Assembly (NCBI GenBank): GCA_938040915.1
Contig: CALHZE010000194.1
Span: forward strand, 1 to 8,627
Length of the DNA stretch: 8,627 nucleotides
DNA from: an uncultured Bacteroidia bacterium
GTDB lineage: Bacteria; Bacteroidota; Bacteroidia; Bacteroidales; CAJPTX01
Direction of reading: 5' to 3'
Positions 1 through 7,821 of the stretch are shown piece after piece. The notes below the pieces were generated by a model. It was not told where the DNA came from, made no database searches, and saw only the letters and a list, made by a program, of their open reading frames with translations. The translations under genes and the position numbers were made by a program. Position 1 is the first letter of the stretch. Every line of letters begins with the position of its first letter.

Positions 1-691
1 TCGAGGTGACGACCCGTAGGTGCGAGGTGTCGATCTGTCCCCCGTGGTGGCGTGCTAGGAAAAAAGCGTTATAGGTAAATGCGGGCTGCGCCCCCTGTTC
101 GCTCCCCTGTCCCGTTGCAGCGTGGTTAAACCATTCAAGCCCATAGAGGAAGCGCTCCTCGTCGTTGGCATCTTTCCATATAAATCTATCCCAATCTATC
201 CACGTCTGGATGCGGTAGTGCCCCCCCAGCCAATAGAGTTGTGCCCCTGCCTCTGGTCCGTGAAGCCACGTATATTGTGGGCTATAAATTGCCTCCGGTA
301 GTGGGTGCGTGCCCGTTAACGTACCGAGGCGACACCAGAAACTCCCTCGCCCCGTCGTGGCGAGTTGTGCCGCAATACTCAGCGTAGGCTTATGCACCTG
401 TGCCCCAGACTTGCCGTGCATATAGGCATAGAAATAGCCCCCGTTGAGGTAAAGCTTTTCCCCCACACGCCGCCAGACCTCTGGGTGTACGCTAACCCCA
501 GGCAGTGTATACCCAGGCTTAAGCGGATGCGCAAACTCCGCATTGTAGAAATAAGACTCTGCCCCCAGCGCGAGCCCCCAGTTAACCTCTTCCGTCTCTT
601 CATAGTTTCGCCTCCCAAACGTAGATTGTGCCCAAAGGGGCTGCGAGAAGATTCCGAGTAGGCAAAGCAGGAGGAATAGTGTGCGCATCAT
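1..691 (-). CDS. Exported protein of unknown function, probably outer-membrane beta-barrel (3' end outside window)
   Basis: Reading the minus strand from 691, one frame stays open for 230 codons to the window edge, so the C-terminus is missing. Two ATGs lie in tandem (691 and 688) and either could be the start. The first 22 residues are a clear signal peptide: M-M-R-T, a Leu/Phe/Ile-rich core, then Pro-Leu-Trp-Ala-Gln. The rest lacks hydrophobic helices. It is rich in Gly, Tyr, Trp and alternating polar/apolar stretches, with segments such as LYLNGGYFYAYMHG and TWIDWDRFIWKD, as expected of an outer-membrane beta-barrel. It resembles, from memory only, a conserved Bacteroidales protein family without assigned function. 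The gene begins 55 bp after the porU stop on the same strand and no promoter or terminator is visible between them, so co-transcription is likely. It does not look like PorV, which follows porU in P. gingivalis. The exported nature is well supported; the barrel fold is inference. Confidence 0.72.
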   Translation of the reverse strand, partial: MMRTLFLLLCLLGIFSQPLWAQSTFGRRNYEETEEVNWGLALGAESYFYNAEFAHPLKPGYTLPGVSVHPEVWRRVGEKLYLNGGYFYAYMHGKSGAQVHKPTLSIAAQLATTGRGSFWCRLGTLTGTHPLPEAIYSPQYTWLHGPEAGAQLYWLGGHYRIQTWIDWDRFIWKDANDEERFLYGLEWFNHAATGQGSEQGAQPAFTYNAFFLARHHGGQIDTSHLRVVTS

Positions 692-746
692 GGTCTTACT
701 AGGGTTGTCGTTCGCGGAAATGGCTAAGGGGCGCGTAGCGTGCACC

Positions 747-3700
747 TTACAACTTTAAGAGTTTTTCGTAACGTTCGGTCGCAGCACCATTTTCCACCCA
801 GTTCCCTAGGTAACGCAGCCGCACGCGATAGAAATAGACCCCACGCCCGATCGTGTTCCCCAAGTCATCGCGCCCATCCCAATAGTAGGGACCGAGGCGC
901 AGCCCTGGCGAAGGCTCGCTGAAGTGGAGCGTCCGCACTAAGAGCCCGTCGGGGGTGTAAATCTGAATCATGACCTCGGCGGCTTGTCCAGGGCGCGTCC
1001 CATCGAAGTAGAAACTTGTGCCCGCAGTAAAGGGGTTCGGATAGTTCAATAGGTTCGCGATTTGCGCCTCGGCAGGGTTGCCTACCTCGAAGTTGATTTC
1101 CTTCTCCGAACGGTTGTTATAAACGTCGCTTGCTGCCACTCGCAGGGTATATTTCCCAGCCGCGAGGTTAGAGAAGTGGTAGCGCACCTCTCCCTCTTGA
1201 TAAGAGTCTTTCGCGGCTACGTAGAAGTCGTTGAGGACTATCTGTTCCTCTCGCCCCGCGTGGATGAGGGTCGCCATGAGGGCGTGACCGACACCCGCCC
1301 CCGAAATGTTGATCCCACTCGAGTCGCGCAGCCGCACGATGAGTAGAGCATTACTATTGACGGTGCTTGCTGAGCGACGCGCATAGTCGTCCCAAAAAAG
1401 CTCGACAGAAGGTCCCTCGTGGTCGGTAATCTCTGTGGAGGATACACGCCCCCCGACAACGAATTGGTCATACCCGCCCGAGGCGAGCTGACGATCTGAT
1501 TGGGCGAGCATCGAGGCGAGACCCTCGCCATAGTTAAGATCCATATCGGTGGGGACGACGAAACTAAACCGCGCCTTCCCCGCACTACAGGTCGCCTTGC
1601 CGCGGAAAAGGGTATAGGGGCGCTCTGGGTATTCGAATGCCCCTTCGCCATCGTTGTTGCGGGTGCGAATCGTCTGCTGTGCGCCACGGACCTGTAGATA
1701 GGCTTCCCCCTCCAACGGGCTTCCGTCGGCGAGGGTAACCGACACCTCACACGTCACTTTTTGCCCAGCCCGTAGCGTGTCGGCTAGCCCGCGGAGGGGG
1801 GCGTCGTTGAGCCCGACGAGTTGCATCTTGGCAGAGAAGTTCGGAAGAGGAAGGGCGGGGTTACCGAGTAGGGCATACTTGCTCCGGTTCTCTATCCCTG
1901 GGGTTCGGTTTTTCGCCACGCGGACGGCGTCGCCCAGCGCATGATATTGTGTCGCCTTCGCACTCGGAAAGATAGAGCGGAGGAGGTGCGAATTGAAAAG
2001 CTGGTTGGAATAGTTGTAGGTTAAGCGCGCTGCGGCGACGATGGCGATACTCCCCCCCTGGGGCATAAGGAGCATATCGCGCCCGAGGGTCACGTCTTGC
2101 TCCCAGTCATTGCTAGCAAAGAAGCACGACGCCGCCACGAGGATAGGCAACCGATCGAGGTTGCGCCACGCAGCAGCATCCTCAAAACTGAAAAACTCCT
2201 CGTGCCCGAGCTTACGCGTGCTCCCATGACCAACGTAGTTGAGGAGGTAAGCCCCATGGTTCATCTCTCGGTTCAGCGCTTGGTTTACCGCCGGATAATA
2301 AGAGCGGTGCCACAGGTTCTCTTGCCGAAAGGCGTCTACATAGAGCCGCTTGACTTCGATGTCTTTTCGCTCCTTCTCTATGCGTACCGCCAGCGAGTCA
2401 GAGCCGATCATGTAGGAAAGGGCGTCTTCGTCGTCGGCAAGCATCACGGCACGCGTGAGCCACGTACCCCAGTGGGCGGGGGTGTGGTAAATACGTTCGC
2501 GCCGCAGGAGGATATCCATCTCCTCACCCCTTTTGACAGCATAGCGACCCACCCCGATGTCGAGCGCACCACGCTCTGGGGTTTCCTCGGGGTCGAGGAA
2601 GCCAAAGATGTCGTCTGAACCGAAAGAGTAGTAAGCGCTTACCGAGTTAAATGACTGGTAGTTGGGGAGGAGGTTATAGTCGTCCCAGCGCTCGCGTAGC
2701 TCATAGTAAGGCTTCCCTACCAAAAGGAGGTGGTGGAAGCGCCCCGTCGCCCCCCCGTCGCGCCAGTAGAGAAAGCGCGCGAAGTTGCGGATGGCACTCA
2801 CGTCGCGATTGCCAGACGAAAACTCGTTGTAGACGGCCTCTGCCGTCACAACTTTGATGTCCTTGTAAAGCACGAGCGGGGAGTGGCGATAGATGTCGGC
2901 TATTGCCTCGGCTTGTGACAAGAAACGTTCGTGGGTCACGATGAGGAGTTCGGGCACCTCGAGACCATGGAGGTTCTGGTTGGCGACCTCGCCCTCAACC
3001 GTGATGCTGCGTGCAGCGCGCCGGTCAAAGAGCACGAGCTGATCGCCGGGCTGTGCCGTCGCTCCCTCGCGCGACACATATTGCCACGGGTGAAAAAGAC
3101 GGGTCACGTTCCAAAGTTCCACCTCAGGGGCGTATGACGGGAAGTCAAAGCCCGTGTAGGTCGCGCTCGTCCCCTCGCGATCTACAAAGAAAGAAAGTTG
3201 TGATACCCGCTCGGGAAAGGTCTGGCGCGCATTGATCCATAGACGCGACAACCAGCCAGACGACGAGTAGCCGGCGCGTTGGAAGCGGATGGTAAGCGAC
3301 ACCTGCTCCGCCGGAAGGTCAAACGCTCCGCGTACCTCGTCCACGGTCGCGAGTTCGCTGTCGTTAAGGAACGAGGGCGCGAGTTCTAATGTGGTTACGG
3401 GGTGTCCCGCTACCGAGATGTCATACCGCGTGGTGCGTTTTGACGAGGCGGCCAGACGTACGAAACACCTCGCGGGCGAACCAACCACGCCACGCCCAAG
3501 AGACGAGGGCGAGTAGGTCCGCTCGGTGGTAAAGTCAAATGGGTCGCCAAAATACTCGCGTCCCGAGTAACGGAGGTTCGTCTTCCGACCGATCGTCCCC
3601 CATAGCCCTATATAGTCAGCCTGACGACGCGTCGGGGCGGGGGATTCTACCACGGGCAAATCCATCGCAGGGCGGTCAGTGGTGAAGAAGTAATGGGCGT

Positions 3701-4524
3701 GGCGCTCATAGTCGTGTTCGTGGTAGTCATACATCGCTTGCGCTGGGTTATATTCCCACCACGCCGGGCCTTCGAGGAAGAAGAGGGCATAGTCGCCCGA
3801 CCGAGGGATGCCGTCGCGCGTAACCCAACGGACGGGGATTTGCTGCAGGTCGTCTACGTTGTGGGTCGCATTGTCGTAAGGGAGTTGATGAGGTTGCCCA
3901 CCCCAGACCGAAAGCGCTGCCGGAGCGGTCACACCCAGCCGCCGGAGCTCGTCGTAGGTGATCTTATAGACCCCCGTCTCCGCGATACGGAAGCGCCACC
4001 ACCGTCCCGAAGAGAGTTGTGACTCGGTTACGCGCGTATAGTCGGCAGGAGTCGCCTTGCCCACAACACTACGTGTATTTCGCGTTTTGTCTGCCTGTTT
4101 TACGCGAAACCGCTTAAGCTGGCAAAGTACCCCGTCTTTGTATTGAAAGACGGGGATTTGCACCCTTAAAAGACGTTCCCCGCGACCGTCTGCAACGCTT
4201 GCCGTGGCAGGGGAGCGAGAGCCACTCGGGGTAGCGCGCTACCTCAAAATCTACGGGGGTATACTCTAGGTCAGTCACCTCTACGGGGGAAAGTGCGCCT
4301 TGCCACGCATAGACCTCGGCGTGGACGACCGGTTGCCCCGCGCCGAGCTGCATGCCGCCGCTGAGGGTATAGTCGCGCCCTAGGGAGTCTAGGTTGACGG
4401 GCGTCTGTCTTACCGCTAGCTTCACTTCAAAATGTTGCGATTGTGCCGCGGCGGGCATAACCCAAAGCAGTGACGAGAGCAGTAAACTAGAGATAAGCCC
4501 TCCCCAAGTGCGCAATATGTTCAT
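747..4524 (-). CDS. porU: PorU, T9SS C-terminal signal peptidase/sortase (gingipain-like C25 family), interrupted by a frameshift
   Basis: PorU is the surface cysteine peptidase of the T9SS attachment complex; it removes the C-terminal domain of cargo proteins and joins them to anionic lipopolysaccharide. As sequenced the gene is in two frames: 4524-4114 carries the N-terminus, and the main frame, open from a TAG near 4240, runs to the TAA at 747 (1138 residues counted from a GTG at 4163). Removing one base from the G4 run at 4210-4213 joins them into about 1258 residues. In that numbering, residues 1-27 are a signal peptide ending Pro-Ala-Ala-Ala before Gln. A segment near 170-185 (RWWRFRIAETGVYKITYDEL) is typical of the family. 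The C25 domain spans about 523-885 with His766 in NYVGHGS and Cys800 in VAASCFF. The spacing of 34 fits the gingipain dyad. The C-terminal 100 residues (NYPNPFTAG onward, ending EKLLKL) form a T9SS-type C-terminal domain. The ATG at 4524 is chosen because it opens the signal peptide and follows GGGGGAG. P. gingivalis PorU is, from memory, about 100 residues shorter. Identity is firm; the frameshift is probably an error. Confidence 0.9.
4210..4213 (-). other. porU: Frameshift site in porU (one surplus base in a G/C run)
   Basis: On the coding strand the codons read Pro-Glu-Trp-Leu-Ser-Leu-Pro in the signal-peptide frame up to a CCCC run. After it the sensible protein continues in the neighbouring frame as Ala-Thr-Ala-Ser-Val-Ala-Asp-Gly and on to LLRVQIPVFQYKDG. 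With CCC instead of CCCC both halves join without loss. Without correction the upstream frame ends at 4114 after an Arg/Lys-rich tail that looks like out-of-frame translation. The exact base is inferred; the region 4200-4225 is where the switch must occur. Confidence 0.8.
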
Positions 4525-4546
4525 AACTCCCCCTTTTTGTCTGTAA

Positions 4547-4554
4547 CAAATGTA
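4547..4554 (-). promoter_or_regulatory. Candidate -7 promoter box for porU (Bacteroidetes type)
   Basis: On the minus strand the octamer TACATTTG matches the Bacteroidetes sigma-A -7 consensus TAnnTTTG exactly and lies 22 bases ahead of the porU ATG. No clean TTG is present about 19-21 bases further upstream, so the -33 element is weak or absent. The short leader this would give is plausible. The same 81-bp gap must also hold the copA promoter. Confidence 0.5.
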
Positions 4555-4605
4555 GAGCACAAATTCCTATTTGAAACGTTCTTAGAGTAGCAAACTTGTA
4601 TACCC

Positions 4606-6819
4606 ATGAGTAACGAAAAAAGAACCTTTCTGGTGCAGGGCATCGGTTGCTCTGCTTGTGTGGCGCGCATAGAGAGCGTGCTCGGCAAGATGGCGGGGAT
4701 AGTCTCGGCTCGCATCGATATTACTACCAATCAGTTGCACGTCGAGTGGGACGGGGCTGTGACCAATCTCACCGCCATCCGCGATGCCGTCGAAGCGATC
4801 GGTTATCACCTCGAGGGGGTTGAGGACGCACCGTCTTTTCCTGAGCCCCAGTCAGCGTCACGCCAAGCCCAAAGGCGACTCGTTTTCTTGCTTTTGGGGT
4901 TGATTGGGGCTTTTATTGCTTGGTTTCTGATGCTCTACTACCCGCGCTTGCCGTGGAGTATATGGACACAACTTGCGATCTCGCTGCTCGTTACGTACGG
5001 CTTGGGCTACCCAATTCATCGCCGCGCCATACGTCAAGCACGACACCGCCAGATGAGTATGGATACGCTCATCTTCCTGAGTGCCAACACGGTCTTCCTT
5101 TATAGCCTGTATGGTCTTTATTACAACTTCTCACACCCGACGGCGCATGCGCTACCGCTTTTCTTTGACTCGTCGGCCATGATTATCTCTATCCTCTCGT
5201 TTGGAAAATGGTTGGAAGATCGTGCTAAGACGCGTGCAGCCGATTCGTTGGCGCAACTCATGGAGCTCCAGCCCGAGGAAGTTGAGGTGTTACGCGACGG
5301 GGTGTTCGTCGCCGAGCGGTTGGTAAACCTGCGCGAGGGCGACGTCCTTTTGTGTAAGCCTGGGCAACGCCTCGCTGTCGATGGCTCGGTTGTCGAGGGG
5401 CAGGGGGCGGTCGACCAGAGCCCTATGACGGGCGAGTCAGAGCCTGTATTTCGGAAGGCGGGCGACACGGTCTATGCGGGGACTATCCTCATGGACGGTT
5501 CCCTACACGTCCGTGCCGAGCGTGTTGGGGACGGGACTCAGTTGGGGCAGATGATCCGGTCTGTGCAAGAGGCGCAAACGACCAAGCCCAAGATACAGAG
5601 CTTAGCAGATCGGGTCTCGACGATCTTTGTGCCCATCATTGTCGGTTTAGCGCTCATCACCCTTGTATGTTGGGGGCTCGCGTGGGACGGTGCAGACGCG
5701 TGGCGGATGGGGCTCATCGCTGCCGCCTCCGTGCTCTCGATTGCTTGTCCGTGTGCGTTGGGGCTTGCGACCCCGACGGCGGTCATCGCGGCAGTAGGCA
5801 CTGCCGCACGCCACCACGTCCTTGTCAAAGATGCGCAAGGATTGCAGGTAGCTAAAGACGTGAAGGTGATGTTCTTTGACAAGACGGGGACACTCACGCG
5901 AGGTAAGCCCGCCGTGGTGAAATATCACTGGTGTGTGAACGAAGACGAACAACCCGCCGTGCGCGACCTCCTCTACACCCTTGAGATGAAGTCGGGGCAC
6001 GCCCTCGCTAAGTCGGTCGTCGCGTGGTTGCGGACGGGGAAGATGCTCCCCATTAACGACTATCACATCATCCCCGGAAAGGGCATCTACTGTGACTACG
6101 AGGGGATTCGCTTTTCCCTCGGCAACCTCGATTATGCCAAAGAGCAACAGGTCAACCTTATCGCGATTCACGACCTCTTGCGCGACTGGTCTGAGGAGGG
6201 GCTCACGCTCACAACCCTCCAGCAAGAGGGGCGACTGCTCCTTGTGATCGCCTTTGCCGACACCATCCGAGAGGGGCTGGGGAGTATCCTTGTCGAGTTG
6301 CAGGAGCTGGGCGTCGAGTGTCACATCCTCTCGGGCGACAATGCGCAAGCCACGGCACGCGTGGCGACCGAGGCGGGGATTGCCCTGACCAACATATCGA
6401 GTGGGTTGCTCCCCAGCGATAAAGCTAACCAAGTGAAAGCGGCGCGTTGGTCGGATGGGAAGCCCCAAATCGTCGGGATGGTGGGTGACGGCACCAATGA
6501 CTCGCTCGCGATCACTGCGGCGGATGTCAGCTTTGCGATGGCCTCGGGCGACGACATCTCCAAAAGCAGCGCGACGTTTACCCTAGTGAGTTCTGACTTG
6601 ACGGCGATCCCCGCGGTTATCCGTCTGAGCAAGCGGACGATGCGCATCATCAAACAGAACCTCTTTTGGGCGCTCTTTTACAACATGCTCGCTTTGCCGA
6701 TTGCGGCGGGGGCGCTCTACGTCCCCTTGGGGCTTGAGATGCACCCGATGATCTCGGTGATTGCGATGTCGCTCAGCTCGCTCATCGTGGTCACCAACAG
6801 TCTGCGTTTGCGCTCTTAA
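4606..6819 (+). CDS. copA: CopA, copper(I)-translocating P1B-type ATPase
   Basis: This inner-membrane pump hydrolyses ATP to export Cu+ from the cytoplasm. The 737-residue protein has the full family order. A single N-terminal heavy-metal-associated domain (about 5-70) carries the CxxC pair Cys15-Ser-Ala-Cys18. Membrane helices begin near 92. The actuator domain has Thr275-Gly-Glu-Ser278. The transport helix has Cys381-Pro-Cys383. The phosphorylated Asp425 lies in DKTGT. The nucleotide-binding His465 is in SGHALA, and GDGTND spans 627-632. The last two helices hold Asn685 with Tyr692-Asn693 and Met721-x-x-Ser-Ser725, the residues that mark the Cu+ (P1B-1) subgroup. Length is normal for a CopA with one binding domain. 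The usual His-Pro of the SEHPL motif reads His-Ala here. The gene is divergent from porU, has no visible Shine-Dalgarno site, and is not beside a recognisable copper regulator or chaperone in this window. Silver transport is possible as a side activity. The start gives the canonical CxxC distance from the N-terminus. Confidence 0.95.
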   Translation: MSNEKRTFLVQGIGCSACVARIESVLGKMAGIVSARIDITTNQLHVEWDGAVTNLTAIRDAVEAIGYHLEGVEDAPSFPEPQSASRQAQRRLVFLLLGLIGAFIAWFLMLYYPRLPWSIWTQLAISLLVTYGLGYPIHRRAIRQARHRQMSMDTLIFLSANTVFLYSLYGLYYNFSHPTAHALPLFFDSSAMIISILSFGKWLEDRAKTRAADSLAQLMELQPEEVEVLRDGVFVAERLVNLREGDVLLCKPGQRLAVDGSVVEGQGAVDQSPMTGESEPVFRKAGDTVYAGTILMDGSLHVRAERVGDGTQLGQMIRSVQEAQTTKPKIQSLADRVSTIFVPIIVGLALITLVCWGLAWDGADAWRMGLIAAASVLSIACPCALGLATPTAVIAAVGTAARHHVLVKDAQGLQVAKDVKVMFFDKTGTLTRGKPAVVKYHWCVNEDEQPAVRDLLYTLEMKSGHALAKSVVAWLRTGKMLPINDYHIIPGKGIYCDYEGIRFSLGNLDYAKEQQVNLIAIHDLLRDWSEEGLTLTTLQQEGRLLLVIAFADTIREGLGSILVELQELGVECHILSGDNAQATARVATEAGIALTNISSGLLPSDKANQVKAARWSDGKPQIVGMVGDGTNDSLAITAADVSFAMASGDDISKSSATFTLVSSDLTAIPAVIRLSKRTMRIIKQNLFWALFYNMLALPIAAGALYVPLGLEMHPMISVIAMSLSSLIVVTNSLRLRS

Positions 6820-6902
6820 ATGGGGCGTTGGGGCAGACGGGGAACGGCGTATTGACACGCGCCCTGTTCACCGCGAGTGCTACATATATTCCAAATAATC
6901 CC

Positions 6903-6910
6903 TATCTTTG
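6903..6910 (+). promoter_or_regulatory. Candidate -7 promoter box for rpmH (Bacteroidetes type)
   Basis: TATCTTTG matches TAnnTTTG exactly and lies 31 bases before the rpmH ATG, following an AT-rich stretch (6881-6900) that stands out from the GC-rich surroundings. No TTG is seen at the ideal -33 distance. It lies in the 122-bp gap after copA, in which I see no convincing copA terminator. It could drive rpmH and the two genes behind it. Confidence 0.6.
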
Positions 6911-6941
6911 TGGGTGTTTTTGGGTCAAAGCAGTAATAGAG

Positions 6942-7103
6942 ATGAAACAGACATTCCAGCCTTCCATTAGAAAGAGAAAGAACAAGCACGGTTTCCGCGA
7001 ACGTATGTCTACCGCTAACGGACGCCGCGTATTGGCTGCTCGCCGTCGCAAAGGACGCAAAAAGCTCACCGTATCGGATGAGTATAATCTCCGCCGCCGA
7101 TAA
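6942..7103 (+). CDS. rpmH: 50S ribosomal protein L34
   Basis: L34 is a small, strongly basic protein of the large ribosomal subunit. The 53-residue product begins MKQTFQPSIRKRKNKHGF and contains the family signature R-x-R-M-x-T-x-N-G-R-R-V-L-x-x-R-R followed by KGRKKLTVSDEY. Length is right for Bacteroidales L34, whose C-terminus often runs a few residues past the E. coli end; here it finishes NLRRR. The frame is open upstream to 6828, but the ATG at 6942 starts exactly at the conserved Met-Lys, so the upstream extension is rejected. It is not next to rnpA or dnaA, as it is in many other bacteria. It stands behind its own promoter-like box and 52 bp ahead of the next gene. Confidence 0.97.
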   Translation: MKQTFQPSIRKRKNKHGFRERMSTANGRRVLAARRRKGRKKLTVSDEYNLRRR

Positions 7104-7155
7104 GGCAGTGCGGATCATCTTAAGTGCTAGGTGCATTGTACGCGCGGGGCGGACA

Positions 7156-7817
7156 ATGCGCCTATTTTTTTTGTTCCCCCTTCGTGTCTTGTTGCTCTGC
7201 GTCGTGGGAGGGTTATGCGCCACACACCCCCTTTTTGCGCAAGAAGACGAAGAGGACGACGAGGTGGGGCGTCTACAGCACCTCGACACCATTGTCTTGA
7301 CCTCTGGGCGCAAACTCGTGGTCAAGGTGGTCAGTGTCACCTCCCACGGCGTCTATTACACCAAACCCAACGAAGAGGAGGAACTGAGCTTTGAGCGACG
7401 CAACGTCTACCGCGTGACCTACTCGACGGGGCAGACCGAAACAATGACCGAAAAGGCGCTCGAAACCCTCGATGCCCTCGACTGGCGGGCATCCTCTATG
7501 AGAATCCCGACGACGTCAACGGACTTTACTCCCACGGGATGATATTTGCCGAGTCGGGCAAGGGGAGCAAGTCGCTCCGCAATGCGCAACGGAGCGCCGA
7601 GGCGAAGCTGCAGAAACGTGCCAGTCAAAAAAAAGCGATCGCAGTCCTTATCCACAAACGTAGCACGAGCGGCGGGTACGGCGAAGTCCCCACCTACCGC
7701 ATCGACGGCGAGGCCTTCGGTACCGAACCTTTGGAGGAGGGCTTTGTTGATGAAGGAGAGGCAGCCGAACAGCGTAAAGCCTCGAAAGGGAAAAATCGAA
7801 GACGAAAGAAAAAATAA
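7156..7817 (+). CDS. Exported protein of unknown function, interrupted by a frameshift
   Basis: I do not recognise a function. As sequenced the gene lies in two frames, 7156-7542 and the frame ending at 7817. Adding one G to the run at 7487-7489 joins them into about 220 residues. Residues 1-28 are a signal peptide (MRLFFLF, Leu/Val-rich core, ending His-Pro-Leu-Phe-Ala before Gln). A strongly acidic stretch follows (EDEEDDE). Residues about 43-95 form a small beta-rich segment of the pattern DTIVLTSGRKLVVKVV with VYYTK, a type seen in Bacteroidetes exported proteins (family memory, no name). After the shift come YENPDDVNGLYSHG, then GKGSKSLRNAQRSAEAKLQ and GGYGEVPTYRIDGEAFG, and a very basic end (KNRRRKKK). 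The start at 7156 is chosen because it opens the signal peptide; the frame's earlier ATG at 7078 lies inside rpmH. It sits between rpmH and the peroxiredoxin, 4 bp from the latter, so these are probably co-transcribed. A lipid-attachment cysteine is not present at the cleavage site. Confidence 0.72.
7487..7489 (+). other. Frameshift site in the exported protein gene (one base missing in a G run)
   Basis: The upstream frame reads Leu-Asp-Ala-Leu-Asp-Trp-Arg and then turns into Ser/Thr/Pro-rich nonsense to a TGA at 7540. The sensible continuation Ile-Leu-Tyr-Glu-Asn-Pro-Asp-Asp lies one frame away. One extra G in the GGG run gives Trp-Arg-Gly-Ile-Leu-Tyr and restores a continuous protein. The downstream frame's first ATG (7539) overlaps the TGA as ATGA, which mimics translational coupling. 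However, the protein-like sequence begins at least 16 codons before that ATG, so this is a split gene, not two genes. Confidence 0.75.
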
Positions 7818-7821
7818 CATA

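Noticed and set aside
379..618. A 79-codon minus-strand frame within the left-edge gene.
   Set aside because: It is in another frame of the signal-peptide-bearing gene 1-691, and its composition is not protein-like.
4568..4573. TATTTG ahead of copA as a -7 promoter box.
   Set aside because: It lacks the two-base spacer of TAnnTTTG, so it does not fit the consensus.
4577..4582. AACGTT palindrome in the copA leader as a regulator site.
   Set aside because: Six bases of symmetry are expected by chance and the flanks do not extend it.
5647..6468. A 273-codon frame open on the minus strand inside copA.
   Set aside because: It lies opposite copA, lacks protein-like motifs, and is the usual by-product of GC-rich coding sequence.
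6828..6941. An upstream extension of the rpmH frame from the ATG at 6828.
   Set aside because: L34 begins at the conserved Met-Lys at 6942, and the extension overlaps the rpmH promoter box.
7546..7821. A 92-residue N-terminal extension of the peroxiredoxin frame.
   Set aside because: It is Arg/Ser/Pro-rich out-of-frame reading of the exported-protein gene; the peroxiredoxin fold and family length begin at the ATG at 7822.
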